The position numbers and the translations under genes are program-made. Below are positions 1 through 5,955 of a stretch of DNA of 12,948 nt, piece by piece. Source of the stretch: Muribaculaceae bacterium (GTDB lineage: Bacteria > Bacteroidota > Bacteroidia > Bacteroidales > Muribaculaceae); the NCBI GenBank assembly GCA_029057255.1, contig JAICZO010000362.1:1-12948 (forward strand). Reading direction: 5' to 3'. Position 1 is the first letter of the stretch. Every line of letters begins with the position of its first letter. The notes below the pieces were generated by a model. It made no database searches, was not told where the DNA came from, and was given only the letters and a program-made list of their open reading frames with translations.

Positions 1-3
1 TTT

Positions 4-37
4 GTCTCGTGGGCTCGGAGATGTTTATAATATTCAG
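4..37 (+). other. Illumina Nextera adapter-like sequence at contig edge
   Basis: Positions 4-24 match, base for base, the 21 bases at the start of the Nextera read-2 transposase adapter (beginning GTCTCGTGGGCTCGG). By eye, extending the comparison through the rest of the 34-base adapter to position 37 gives about 30 matches, with substitutions at 25, 31, 33 and 34. This is most likely library adapter left in the assembly, not genomic DNA. The exact point where real genome begins (about 25 or 38) cannot be fixed by eye. The adapter sequence is recalled from general knowledge, not looked up. Confidence 0.88.
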
Positions 38-62
38 TGGATGGCATGTGTGCGTCGCGCGT

Positions 63-95
63 GGACGCCTAATAATCGGCGTCCTCGCGGACGCC
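63..95. repeat. Three-arm inverted repeat (GGACGCC / GGCGTCC / GGACGCC)
   Basis: GGACGCC at 63-69 is followed by its exact reverse complement GGCGTCC at 78-84 and then by GGACGCC again at 89-95. The middle arm can pair with the left arm (8-base loop) or the right arm (4-base loop), so two exclusive 7-bp hairpins are possible. No T-run follows, so a simple intrinsic terminator is not supported. It lies about 85 bases upstream of the pyrE -7 element, in the 217 bases before pyrE that otherwise hold no supported gene. Confidence 0.5.
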
Positions 96-180
96 CGCCT
101 CCGCTCGGCTGCGGCCAAAAACCTGCTTTATAGCATCGAAATCATAGGGCCTGATTCTCGGTCATTCGCAAAAAAAGTTG

Positions 181-188
181 TAACTTTG
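181..188 (+). promoter_or_regulatory. Bacteroidetes-type -7 promoter element for pyrE
   Basis: TAACTTTG at 181-188 fits the TAnnTTTG -7 consensus used by the primary sigma factor of Bacteroidetes. It ends 29 bases before the pyrE ATG, giving an expected leader of roughly 20-25 nucleotides. A TTTG -33 element at the usual 19-21 base spacing is not evident; an A-tract (170-176) sits in the spacer. Confidence 0.6.
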
Positions 189-217
189 CAGCCTGAAATC
201 AACACTTTCGTAATCAC

Positions 218-856
218 ATGAACACAGTAGCTCGTCTATTAGCAGAGAAACTCCTCAAAATCAGCGCGGTAAAACTTCAGCCCGCCAATCCTTTCGTATG
301 GGCGTCGGGATGGAATTCGCCTATCTATACCGATAACCGTCGTACACTGTCGTATCCCGATGTACGTTCTTTCATCAAGATTGAGCTCACTCGCACAATC
401 CTTGAGCAGTTCCCCGAAGTTGAGGCTGTGGCAGGTGTTGCCACCGGAGCCATCGCTCAGGGCGCTCTTGTAGCCGATCTTCTTAATGTTCCCTACGCGT
501 ACGTCCGTTCTACTCCCAAGGACCACGGCCTCGAGAATCTCATCGAGGGTGATCTCCGTCAGGGTCAGAAGGTTGTCGTTGTCGAAGACCTCGTGTCGAC
601 CGGCAAGAGCTCGCTCAAGGCTGTTGAGGCTATCCGCAACGCCGGATGTGAGGTTGTCGGCATGGTGGCTCTCTTCACTTACGGCTTCCCCGTGGCAGAA
701 GAGAACTTCGCCGCTGAAGGCGTGCGCCTTGTCACTCTGAGCGACTACAACTCACTCCTTGAAGTGGCGCTTGACACAAAATATATCAGTGAGAGCGATT
801 TCGTGACTCTGCAGCAGTGGCGTCAGGACCCCGCCAACTGGATTCCCAGCCGTTAA
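218..856 (+). CDS. pyrE: Orotate phosphoribosyltransferase
   Basis: Cytosolic enzyme of de novo pyrimidine synthesis that joins orotate to PRPP, giving orotidine 5'-phosphate and pyrophosphate. The 212-residue product has the usual length of the family. The PRPP-binding signature EDLVSTGKS is at residues 123-131 after a run of valines. The flexible catalytic loop is the KDHG-containing stretch near residues 97-111, and an early substrate-contact region (FVWASGWNSPIY) is at about 26-37. The ATG at 218 is chosen because it begins a complete family N-terminus and follows the -7 element by a short leader. It is first in a same-strand run, with only six bases before the SRPBCC gene, which often accompanies pyrE in Bacteroidales (recalled). 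Nothing looks damaged. Confidence 0.96.
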   Translation: MNTVARLLAEKLLKISAVKLQPANPFVWASGWNSPIYTDNRRTLSYPDVRSFIKIELTRTILEQFPEVEAVAGVATGAIAQGALVADLLNVPYAYVRSTPKDHGLENLIEGDLRQGQKVVVVEDLVSTGKSSLKAVEAIRNAGCEVVGMVALFTYGFPVAEENFAAEGVRLVTLSDYNSLLEVALDTKYISESDFVTLQQWRQDPANWIPSR

Positions 857-862
857 GTTATC

Positions 863-1276
863 ATGGCTGCATATTCTTCGAAAGCGACGGTGGTCAACCG
901 CCCCGCCGCCGAGCTGACAGCTCGATTCAGTGACTTCACAGCCCTCCAGGCAGCGCTCGACAATCTCGATGCCGAGCAGCGCGCCGCCGTCGGCGATGTG
1001 GCGTTCACTGAAGACAGCATCAAGATAACGACTCCCCAGGTAGGCGAAATTGTCCTCAAGGCTGTCGAGCGCACTCCCGAGCGCATCCGCCTCGAGGCCC
1101 AGCACTCGCCCGTGCCCATGAATCTCATCGTTGACTTCAAGCCCGTAGGCGAGGAGTCGACCGAGGTGAAAGGTACTATCGACGTCGACCTGCCCATGAT
1201 GCTGCGTCCGCTCGTAGGCCCCACACTGCAGAAGGCCGCCGACCAGTTCGGCCAGCTCTTCGCGCGTCTTGCCTGA
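863..1276 (+). CDS. SRPBCC-fold small protein (START/polyketide cyclase-like)
   Basis: A 137-residue protein without signal peptide or membrane segment, so probably cytoplasmic. Its layout fits an SRPBCC (Bet v1-like) fold: an N-terminal strand with conserved-looking NRPAAEL at about 12-18, a helical segment to about residue 42, alternating strands through about 115, and a long C-terminal helix (about 116-137). The SRPBCC fold forms a hydrophobic ligand cavity, but no ligand or reaction can be named here. It begins six bases after the pyrE stop, implying co-transcription and perhaps translational coupling. A short SRPBCC protein after pyrE is a familiar Bacteroidales arrangement (from memory). 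The family assignment rests on overall pattern and context, not on a catalytic motif. Confidence 0.8.
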   Translation: MAAYSSKATVVNRPAAELTARFSDFTALQAALDNLDAEQRAAVGDVAFTEDSIKITTPQVGEIVLKAVERTPERIRLEAQHSPVPMNLIVDFKPVGEESTEVKGTIDVDLPMMLRPLVGPTLQKAADQFGQLFARLA

Positions 1277-1297
1277 GCATTCTTAAGCAGATCGACG

Positions 1298-1834
1298 ATG
1301 AAATATTACGACAGAAAAGTCCGCCGAGCTATCAGAACAGCCGCACGGTCTTTTCTGTCTTTTTTTGTGCCGCTGCTGCTGTTAAGCGCATGCAACACAG
1401 TGAATGACGACCGTGTGCCCGTCCAGCCTGTCAACATAGTCTTCCGCACCGTGGCCGACTGGAATGTATATGGCGTCGCCGGCGCGCTCGAGCACCGCTC
1501 CTTTATCCGCGACAAGCGCCAGCCGGCCAACTTCCCTTATACCGAAATGACTTACACCGGCTTCGGCGGGGTGTTGCTTGTGAGTGATGTCATGGGCACG
1601 CCGATGGCTTACGACCTGTCGTGTCCGGTCGAGAGGCGCCGCAATGTCAGGGTGTTCATCAACGACGAGGCCGAGCACCTTGCCGAGTGCCCCGAGTGCG
1701 GAAGCCGCTACAACGTATTCTCTCTCATGGGCTATCCTGTCAGCGGGGAGGCCGCCGACCACGGCTATGCCCTGCGTCGCTACCGTGTGACACAGGGTGC
1801 CGAGGGCCAGGATTACCGTACTGTACGATTCTGA
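1298..1834 (+). CDS. Rieske-like (2Fe-2S-type fold) lipoprotein, hypothetical
   Basis: A 178-residue probable lipoprotein. A basic N-terminus precedes a hydrophobic stretch and a lipobox LLSAC, giving acylated Cys32. The C-terminal half resembles the Rieske fold: YDLSCP at 105-110, CPECGSRYNV at 131-140, then GYPVSGEA and a terminal LRRYRV strand. In classical Rieske proteins the cluster is held by CxH and CxxH; here the pairs read C109-P-V and C131-P-E-C134, so both expected histidines are missing. Three cysteines remain, which could hold a different metal site or a disulfide (inference). It lies 21 bases after the SRPBCC gene and 16 bases before the SGNH gene, so it is probably in the same operon. 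Function unknown; the Rieske label is fold-level only. Confidence 0.75.
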   Translation: MKYYDRKVRRAIRTAARSFLSFFVPLLLLSACNTVNDDRVPVQPVNIVFRTVADWNVYGVAGALEHRSFIRDKRQPANFPYTEMTYTGFGGVLLVSDVMGTPMAYDLSCPVERRRNVRVFINDEAEHLAECPECGSRYNVFSLMGYPVSGEAADHGYALRRYRVTQGAEGQDYRTVRF

Positions 1835-1850
1835 TAACACAGCATATTGC

Positions 1851-2660
1851 ATGACAAGGCATTATCTTTCTCTCTGGCTACTGCTGCTGGCCGCTTTCGC
1901 AGCTTTTGCCATAGCGTCGGCATTCGACATGCCCGAAGTGGCGGGCCATCAGTTCAAGTCCTCCGAAATATATGACGGGCTGTTCGGGCAGCGAGAGCCT
2001 GCCGACGGCGCTGTCATGTCAGCCGACACGTCGGTATCAGTCCCCGATACGGTGCTCGCCGGCGACCGTGTGGTTTTCCCTGTGCCGTGCGACACTGCCG
2101 CCCAGACCATCATGCTCTTCGGCGACTCTATGCTCGAGGGTCTCGGCCCGCGCCTTGCCGCCTACGCCGAGCATAACGGACACACTCTCTACACCGTGAT
2201 GTGGTACAGCTCTACATCGGAAGTGTGGGGGCGCTCCGACAAGCTGAAGTCATATATCGAGCGCATCAAGCCGACATACATCATTCTCTGTCTTGGCGCC
2301 AATGAGTTGATTGTAAGTGATATCGCACGGAAGCGTGAGAAGTATGTGCGCAAGATTCTCGCCGATATCGACACGGTGCCTTACCTGTGGATAGGGCCTC
2401 CTAACTGGCGTCGCGACACCGGTATAAACGACCTTATCGCCGCCAACACCCCGAAGGGCACTTTCTTCCTCAGCGACGGCATGCACTTCGAGCGCTCGAA
2501 GGACGGCGCCCATCCGACACGCTCGTCGGCTTCGGAGTGGCTCGACAGTGTCATGAGGTGGATGCCCGCCAACGCCCTGCACCCTATCCGGATGGACGTG
2601 CCCGAGCGTGCCACGGCGCGTGCCGCCCGCATCTATGTGCATCAACCCGACGAAAAGTGA
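1851..2660 (+). CDS. Membrane-anchored SGNH/GDSL-family hydrolase
   Basis: A 269-residue protein with an N-terminal hydrophobic segment (about residues 5-24) acting as signal anchor or signal peptide, so the catalytic part faces the periplasm. SGNH blocks are visible: block I LFGDSMLEGLG with nucleophile Ser93; block III LGANE at 148-152, keeping the oxyanion Asn; block V as DGAHPT at 218-223, giving Asp218 and His221. A second DxxH (DGMH, 209-212) lies just before it. The ATG at 1851 is preferred over an upstream one at 1797 because the extra 18 residues overlap the previous gene and spoil the signal sequence. One base separates its stop from the MBOAT start. With that partner it may transfer or remove acyl groups on an envelope glycan (inference); esterase activity is also possible. 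Confidence 0.88.
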   Translation: MTRHYLSLWLLLLAAFAAFAIASAFDMPEVAGHQFKSSEIYDGLFGQREPADGAVMSADTSVSVPDTVLAGDRVVFPVPCDTAAQTIMLFGDSMLEGLGPRLAAYAEHNGHTLYTVMWYSSTSEVWGRSDKLKSYIERIKPTYIILCLGANELIVSDIARKREKYVRKILADIDTVPYLWIGPPNWRRDTGINDLIAANTPKGTFFLSDGMHFERSKDGAHPTRSSASEWLDSVMRWMPANALHPIRMDVPERATARAARIYVHQPDEK

Positions 2661-2661
2661 T

Positions 2662-4140
2662 ATGAGCGTGCTGACAGACCTTTGCAATAATATCGCCGCA
2701 CACCTTGCCTATAACCCGGCCGAGCCGATGCTCTTCTCGTCGGGCACGTTCTGGGCGCTGTTCCTTGTCTTCATGCCACTCTACGGGCTATTGCGCAGCC
2801 GGCTGTGGCAGATGCTCGTCTTCGTGACGGCATTCAGCTTCTTTTTCTACTACAAGAGCAGCGGTCTCTTTGTGCTGCTGCTTGCCGCGACATCGGTCTT
2901 CGACTGGACGCTGTCGCGCGTGATGTCGCGCCCCGGGCGGTCGCGCCGTTTCCGCCGCATGTGTGTGGCAGCCTCGCTGCTTGCGTCGCTTGGCATCCTG
3001 GCCTACTTCAAGTATGCCAACTTTTTTCTGTGGAACATCAATGCCATGATAGGCGGCAACTTCCAGCCGCTCGACCTTGTGCTGCCCGTCGGCATATCGT
3101 TCTATACGTTCCAGTCGGTGAGCTATATAATAGATGTGTACAAAGGGCGGGTAGCGCCGACGGAGACGTGGCTCGAGTATGCATTCTTCCTGTCGTTCTT
3201 CCCCGCGCTCGTGGCCGGTCCTATTGTGCGCGCCGACTATTTCCTGCCTCAGATACGACAGAACCGTCATGCCACGCGCAGCGAGGTCTTCACGGGGCTG
3301 TGGCTGATAATGCTCGGAGTGGTGAAGAAAGCTGTCATCGCCGACTATATCGCGCAGTACAACGACCTTATCTTCGACGCCCCCGGCGCCTACTCGGGCT
3401 TCGAGACCCTTATGGGCATAATCGGCTATACGATGCAGATTTACTGCGACTTCTCGGGCTACTCCGATATGGCCATAGGCATAGCCATGATTATGGGCTT
3501 CTCGCTTGCCCGCAACTTCAACTTCCCCTACCGCTCGCAGAATGTCGGCGAGTTCTGGCACCGGTGGCACATCTCGCTCTCGACATGGCTGCGCGACTAT
3601 ATCTACATCCCTCTGGGCGGAAACCGCAAGGGCACCGCGCGCACATATCTCAACAACTTCATAACCATGCTTGTGGGCGGCCTGTGGCATGGCGCGGCTT
3701 GGAAGTTTGTCTTCTGGGGCGCGATGCACGGCGGCGGACTTGCCGTCCACAAAGCAACGAAGCCGGTACTTGACCGGCTTCCTGATACGTGGTGGATGCG
3801 TGCTTTGTGGTGGGCGATGACGATGTCTTTTGTGGCCGTGCTGTGGGTGTTCTTCCGGGCCTCGAGTTTTGCCGACTCAGTAGAGATTATCCGTGCGGTA
3901 GGCCGCGACTTCTCGTTGGCTTATGCGCCTGCATTTGCTTCGGCGCGCATGATGTGGCTGGTGCTGATGCTTGTCATCATAGTCGCTCATGCCATGCCCG
4001 AAGGCTTCTGGGACAAGGCCGCGGCGGCTTTTGTGCGCTCGCCGTGGATTGTCAAGCTGCTTGCCTTCGTCGTCGTGGTGCAGCTCGTGCTCGAACTGCG
4101 CACGGCCGACGTCGCTCCCTTTATTTACTTTCAGTTCTGA
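2662..4140 (+). CDS. MBOAT family membrane-bound O-acyltransferase (AlgI/DltB-like)
   Basis: A 492-residue polytopic membrane protein with about ten or more hydrophobic segments spread over its length. MBOAT hallmarks are present: EFWHRWHISLS at about 297-307 (His300, His303), the neighbouring RDYIYIPLGG, and GGLWHGAAW with the predicted catalytic His343. The QIYCDFSGYSDMAIG stretch and the PFIYFQF terminus are typical of the AlgI-like branch. Such enzymes move acyl groups, usually acetyl, across the inner membrane for transfer to extracytoplasmic glycans, often with an SGNH partner. The ATG at 2662 is chosen because it follows the SGNH stop by one base; starts at 2608 or 2635 would overlap that gene. 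Its last 20 bases overlap the 3' end of the TolC remnant on the other strand. The substrate is not known. Confidence 0.93.
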   Translation: MSVLTDLCNNIAAHLAYNPAEPMLFSSGTFWALFLVFMPLYGLLRSRLWQMLVFVTAFSFFFYYKSSGLFVLLLAATSVFDWTLSRVMSRPGRSRRFRRMCVAASLLASLGILAYFKYANFFLWNINAMIGGNFQPLDLVLPVGISFYTFQSVSYIIDVYKGRVAPTETWLEYAFFLSFFPALVAGPIVRADYFLPQIRQNRHATRSEVFTGLWLIMLGVVKKAVIADYIAQYNDLIFDAPGAYSGFETLMGIIGYTMQIYCDFSGYSDMAIGIAMIMGFSLARNFNFPYRSQNVGEFWHRWHISLSTWLRDYIYIPLGGNRKGTARTYLNNFITMLVGGLWHGAAWKFVFWGAMHGGGLAVHKATKPVLDRLPDTWWMRALWWAMTMSFVAVLWVFFRASSFADSVEIIRAVGRDFSLAYAPAFASARMMWLVLMLVIIVAHAMPEGFWDKAAAAFVRSPWIVKLLAFVVVVQLVLELRTADVAPFIYFQF

Positions 4141-4578
4141 GTTTGCCTACCGAGCGCAGATAGTCAGTCTCGTAGCTCTTGAACTGCATGCGTGCCTCGA
4201 TAAGATTCGAGCGTGCGCTGTGCCACTGTGACTGTGCGTCGAGCAGGTCGGTGAGAGTGGCCATGCCGTTGTCGAAGAGCGAACGCATCACCTTGAGGTT
4301 CTCGTCGGCCTGTTCGACACCCAGCTCGGCCGTCTCTATCATGCGTCGGCTGTCGACGACGTTGCGGATGTTGCTGTTGACTTCGATTGTCATCAGGCGT
4401 GTGTTGCGCTCGCGCTCGAGCACGGCGTTCTCGACGTCGAGCTTGGCCTGCAGCAGCTTGTTGGCGCTGACGGTCATGGTCTCGTTGTTCTCAAGTGCGG
4501 TCTGCTGGCACTGCGCCAGGGTCATGGTGCGCGCCTGGGCGCAGAATGCCGCCATAGTCAGAAAAGCGGCGGCGATAT
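4121..4578 (-). pseudogene. TolC-family outer membrane efflux protein, internally deleted remnant
   Basis: The longest ATG-started frame (4555-4121, 144 residues) begins inside what looks like a signal peptide ending FCAQA. It continues with a TolC N-terminal motif (MTLAQCQQTALENN, residues 11-24), then at residue 40 switches to sequence typical of the C-terminal helices: ENLKVM, NGMATLTDLLDAQ, ARSNLIEA and the end YLRSVGKL. Intact family members are about 430-480 residues, so roughly two thirds is missing, including the first repeat's barrel strands. The internal junction (about 4432-4440, CTCGACGTCGAG) keeps the frame. No promoter or initiation region is seen; the 5' edge runs directly into the adaptor fragment. 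Either a deletion-decayed gene or an assembly collapse. It cannot form a normal trimeric channel. Confidence 0.75.
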
Positions 4579-4725
4579 CTCCGCCTTGTCGAGGTCATTC
4601 TTGCTTACCGACTGGGCTTCGTAGAGCTTGCGCAGACGAGCCGTCTCGGCTACCATCTGGTCGTACTGGGCCTGTGCGGCCTCGACGCCGAGGGCGTAGT
4701 CCTTCTTGTCGAGTTCGGCAACCTT
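4579..4725 (-). pseudogene. RND/HlyD-type membrane fusion (adaptor) protein fragment
   Basis: About 48 residues match the lipoyl/hairpin junction of periplasmic adaptor proteins of tripartite efflux pumps: VAELDKKDYALGVEAAQAQ, a coiled-coil stretch, then LRKLYEAQSVSKNDLDKAE. The N-terminal lipobox region and the lipoyl, barrel and C-terminal domains are absent; intact adaptors are about 350-400 residues. The frame runs on to a stop at 4558-4560, within the TolC remnant. An upstream ATG (4782) exists only because the frame happens to stay open through the terminator hairpin. Its order, adaptor then TolC, is as in a normal efflux operon from which the pump gene and both flanking parts have been lost. 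Not expected to be functional. Confidence 0.7.
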
Positions 4726-4759
4726 TCGGCCATCTTTTTTGAGTTTCGGAAAAGCGCAT

Positions 4760-4795
4760 AAAAAAAGCGGAGATGCACACACTTGTGCATCTCCG
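4760..4795 (-). terminator. Intrinsic terminator of the uppS-bamA-skp operon
   Basis: A perfect 11-bp stem (4768-4778 with 4785-4795, GGAGATGCAC core, 6-base loop) is followed on the - strand by GC and seven Ts (A-tract at 4760-4766 on +). It lies 23 bases beyond the stop of the second skp-like gene. No T-run follows on the + strand, so it acts one way only. It should separate the operon from the efflux remnants. Confidence 0.92.
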
Positions 4796-4818
4796 TGAAT
4801 ATCTTGAGGCCGGTCAGA

Positions 4819-5322
4819 TCAGAGGCCGAGCTTTGTGCGGACGAGGGGAGTGACGTCGACAACGTCAGCGCCGGAGTAGAGCAGCAGAGTGGGCTCGTTG
4901 GGGAAGATGAAAGTGAAAGAGCCTTCAGCGCCCACAGCCTTGACAGCGTCGGTCATCTTGGCGGTGATGGGAGCCATGAGAGTCTCGTGGAGGCGTGCGA
5001 GGTCCTGCTGTGCAGTGTTGCGGAACTGGTCGAGCTTGGCCGAGCGCTCCTGGATTTCCTGAATGCGGCGCTCCTTGATTGACTCGGGAGTGTTGGCGTC
5101 GTTCTGGATGTTCTGGAATTCTGTGTAGAGTTTGTTGAATTCTTCCTGAAGTTTAGCGAATTCCTCTTCGTATTTCTTAGAGGTTTCAGTCACCTGATTC
5201 TGCATTGCAGTAGCTTCGGGCATTGCCTGGAAGATAGTTTCGAGATCAACTACGCCGAATTTCTGAGCGACTGCGCTCAGAGGCAGTGCGAGCACTACAG
5301 CGAGAAGGATTTTCTTGAACAT
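4819..5322 (-). CDS. OmpH/Skp family periplasmic chaperone, second copy
   Basis: A 167-residue secreted protein. The signal peptide (about residues 1-19, cleavage after AVA) is followed by the family opening QKFGVVDLETIFQAMPEA. A charged coiled-coil segment rich in Glu, Lys and Gln (about 45-118) forms the tentacle region, and a C-terminal strand-helix part ends in VRTKLGL. Skp-like proteins form trimers that hold unfolded outer membrane proteins in the periplasm for delivery to the BAM complex, and this gene follows bamA accordingly. It differs clearly from the neighbouring copy in the coiled-coil and tail. A probable promoter of its own lies in the 57-base gap before it, overlapping the end of the upstream gene. 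The intrinsic terminator follows directly. Confidence 0.93.
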   Translation of the reverse strand: MFKKILLAVVLALPLSAVAQKFGVVDLETIFQAMPEATAMQNQVTETSKKYEEEFAKLQEEFNKLYTEFQNIQNDANTPESIKERRIQEIQERSAKLDQFRNTAQQDLARLHETLMAPITAKMTDAVKAVGAEGSFTFIFPNEPTLLLYSGADVVDVTPLVRTKLGL

Positions 5323-5365
5323 AATGTTGGATAGTATTTTTGTTTTTAATTAATTTCAGTTAATG

Positions 5366-5398
5366 CAAAATTACGCAATTTAATTGGAATATCCCAAT
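5366..5398 (-). promoter_or_regulatory. Probable internal promoter for second skp-like gene
   Basis: On the - strand TAATTTTG (5373-5366) fits the TAnnTTTG -7 element. ATTG (5398-5395), three of four bases of the TTTG -33 element, lies 21 bases upstream. The -33 part falls in the last codons of the first skp-like gene. The leader to the ATG at 5322 would be about 35-40 bases and is AT-rich. Confidence 0.6.
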
Positions 5399-5895
5399 TT
5401 TGCGAGTACTTCGTTGCTGATGTCGATTCTTGGCGAGGCGTATACGATGTCGGACGACGACGCGCGGTCGAATACTGTCTGATATCCTCTTTCCTCGGCC
5501 ACTTTCTTGATGGCGTTGTAGACATCGTCCTGTATGGGCTTGAGGAGAGTCTGACGCTTCTGGTAGAGCTCGCCTTCGGGTCCGAAGTATTTGTATCGCA
5601 GCTCAGTTGCAGCTTTCTCTTTTGCCACAATCTCGGCTTCGCGCTTCTTGACCTGCTCGTCGGTGAGGAATACCTTGTCGGCAAGATAGCTGTTGTACAT
5701 GTTCTCGGCTTCTTTTCCGGCAGCCTCGACTTCTTTCTGCCATCTCTGCGAGAGCTGGTTGAGCTGCTCGTTTGCCATTTCATACGAGGGCACGTTGCGG
5801 AAGATATATTCCATGTCGACGAGTGCGAACTTCTGTGCCGAAGCGGCAGCGAAGGCGGCCACCAATAACAGGAGTGTGAGGACGGTCTTTTTCAT
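5380..5895 (-). CDS. OmpH/Skp family periplasmic chaperone, first copy
   Basis: A 171-residue secreted protein starting MKKTVLTLLLL, with a signal peptide of about 20 residues (cleavage after ASA). The mature part opens QKFALVDMEYIFRNVPSYE, a family signature, and continues as a long charged coiled coil (about 40-120) and a C-terminal segment with VFDRASSSDIVYASPRIDI. It should chaperone outer membrane proteins in the periplasm for BamA, encoded just upstream. The ATG at 5895 is chosen because it begins a clean signal peptide; an upstream ATG at 5949 would add 18 residues with no sensible signal sequence. The 60 bases before the start are AT-rich, with a TATATAATATATA palindrome, but contain no clear TAnnTTTG element on this strand. 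Confidence 0.94.
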   Translation of the reverse strand: MKKTVLTLLLLVAAFAAASAQKFALVDMEYIFRNVPSYEMANEQLNQLSQRWQKEVEAAGKEAENMYNSYLADKVFLTDEQVKKREAEIVAKEKAATELRYKYFGPEGELYQKRQTLLKPIQDDVYNAIKKVAEERGYQTVFDRASSSDIVYASPRIDISNEVLAKLGYSN

Positions 5896-5955
5896 TGTCT
5901 GTGCGGTTTTTTCTATAACATATATAATATATAGACACCCGGGATGCAAAAAGGT

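Noticed and set aside
9..221. Open frame of 70 codons before pyrE
   Set aside because: It starts with GTG inside the adapter sequence, crosses the pyrE promoter and overlaps the pyrE ATG; the translation has no family resemblance.
2788..3750. Long open frames on both strands within the MBOAT gene
   Set aside because: The MBOAT frame carries all family motifs; the others are His/Arg-rich shadows typical of GC-rich coding DNA.
4558..4782. Complete small gene of 74 codons reading through the terminator
   Set aside because: Its first ~19 codons come from the terminator hairpin and spacer; only the later part resembles an adaptor protein, so it is a fragment.
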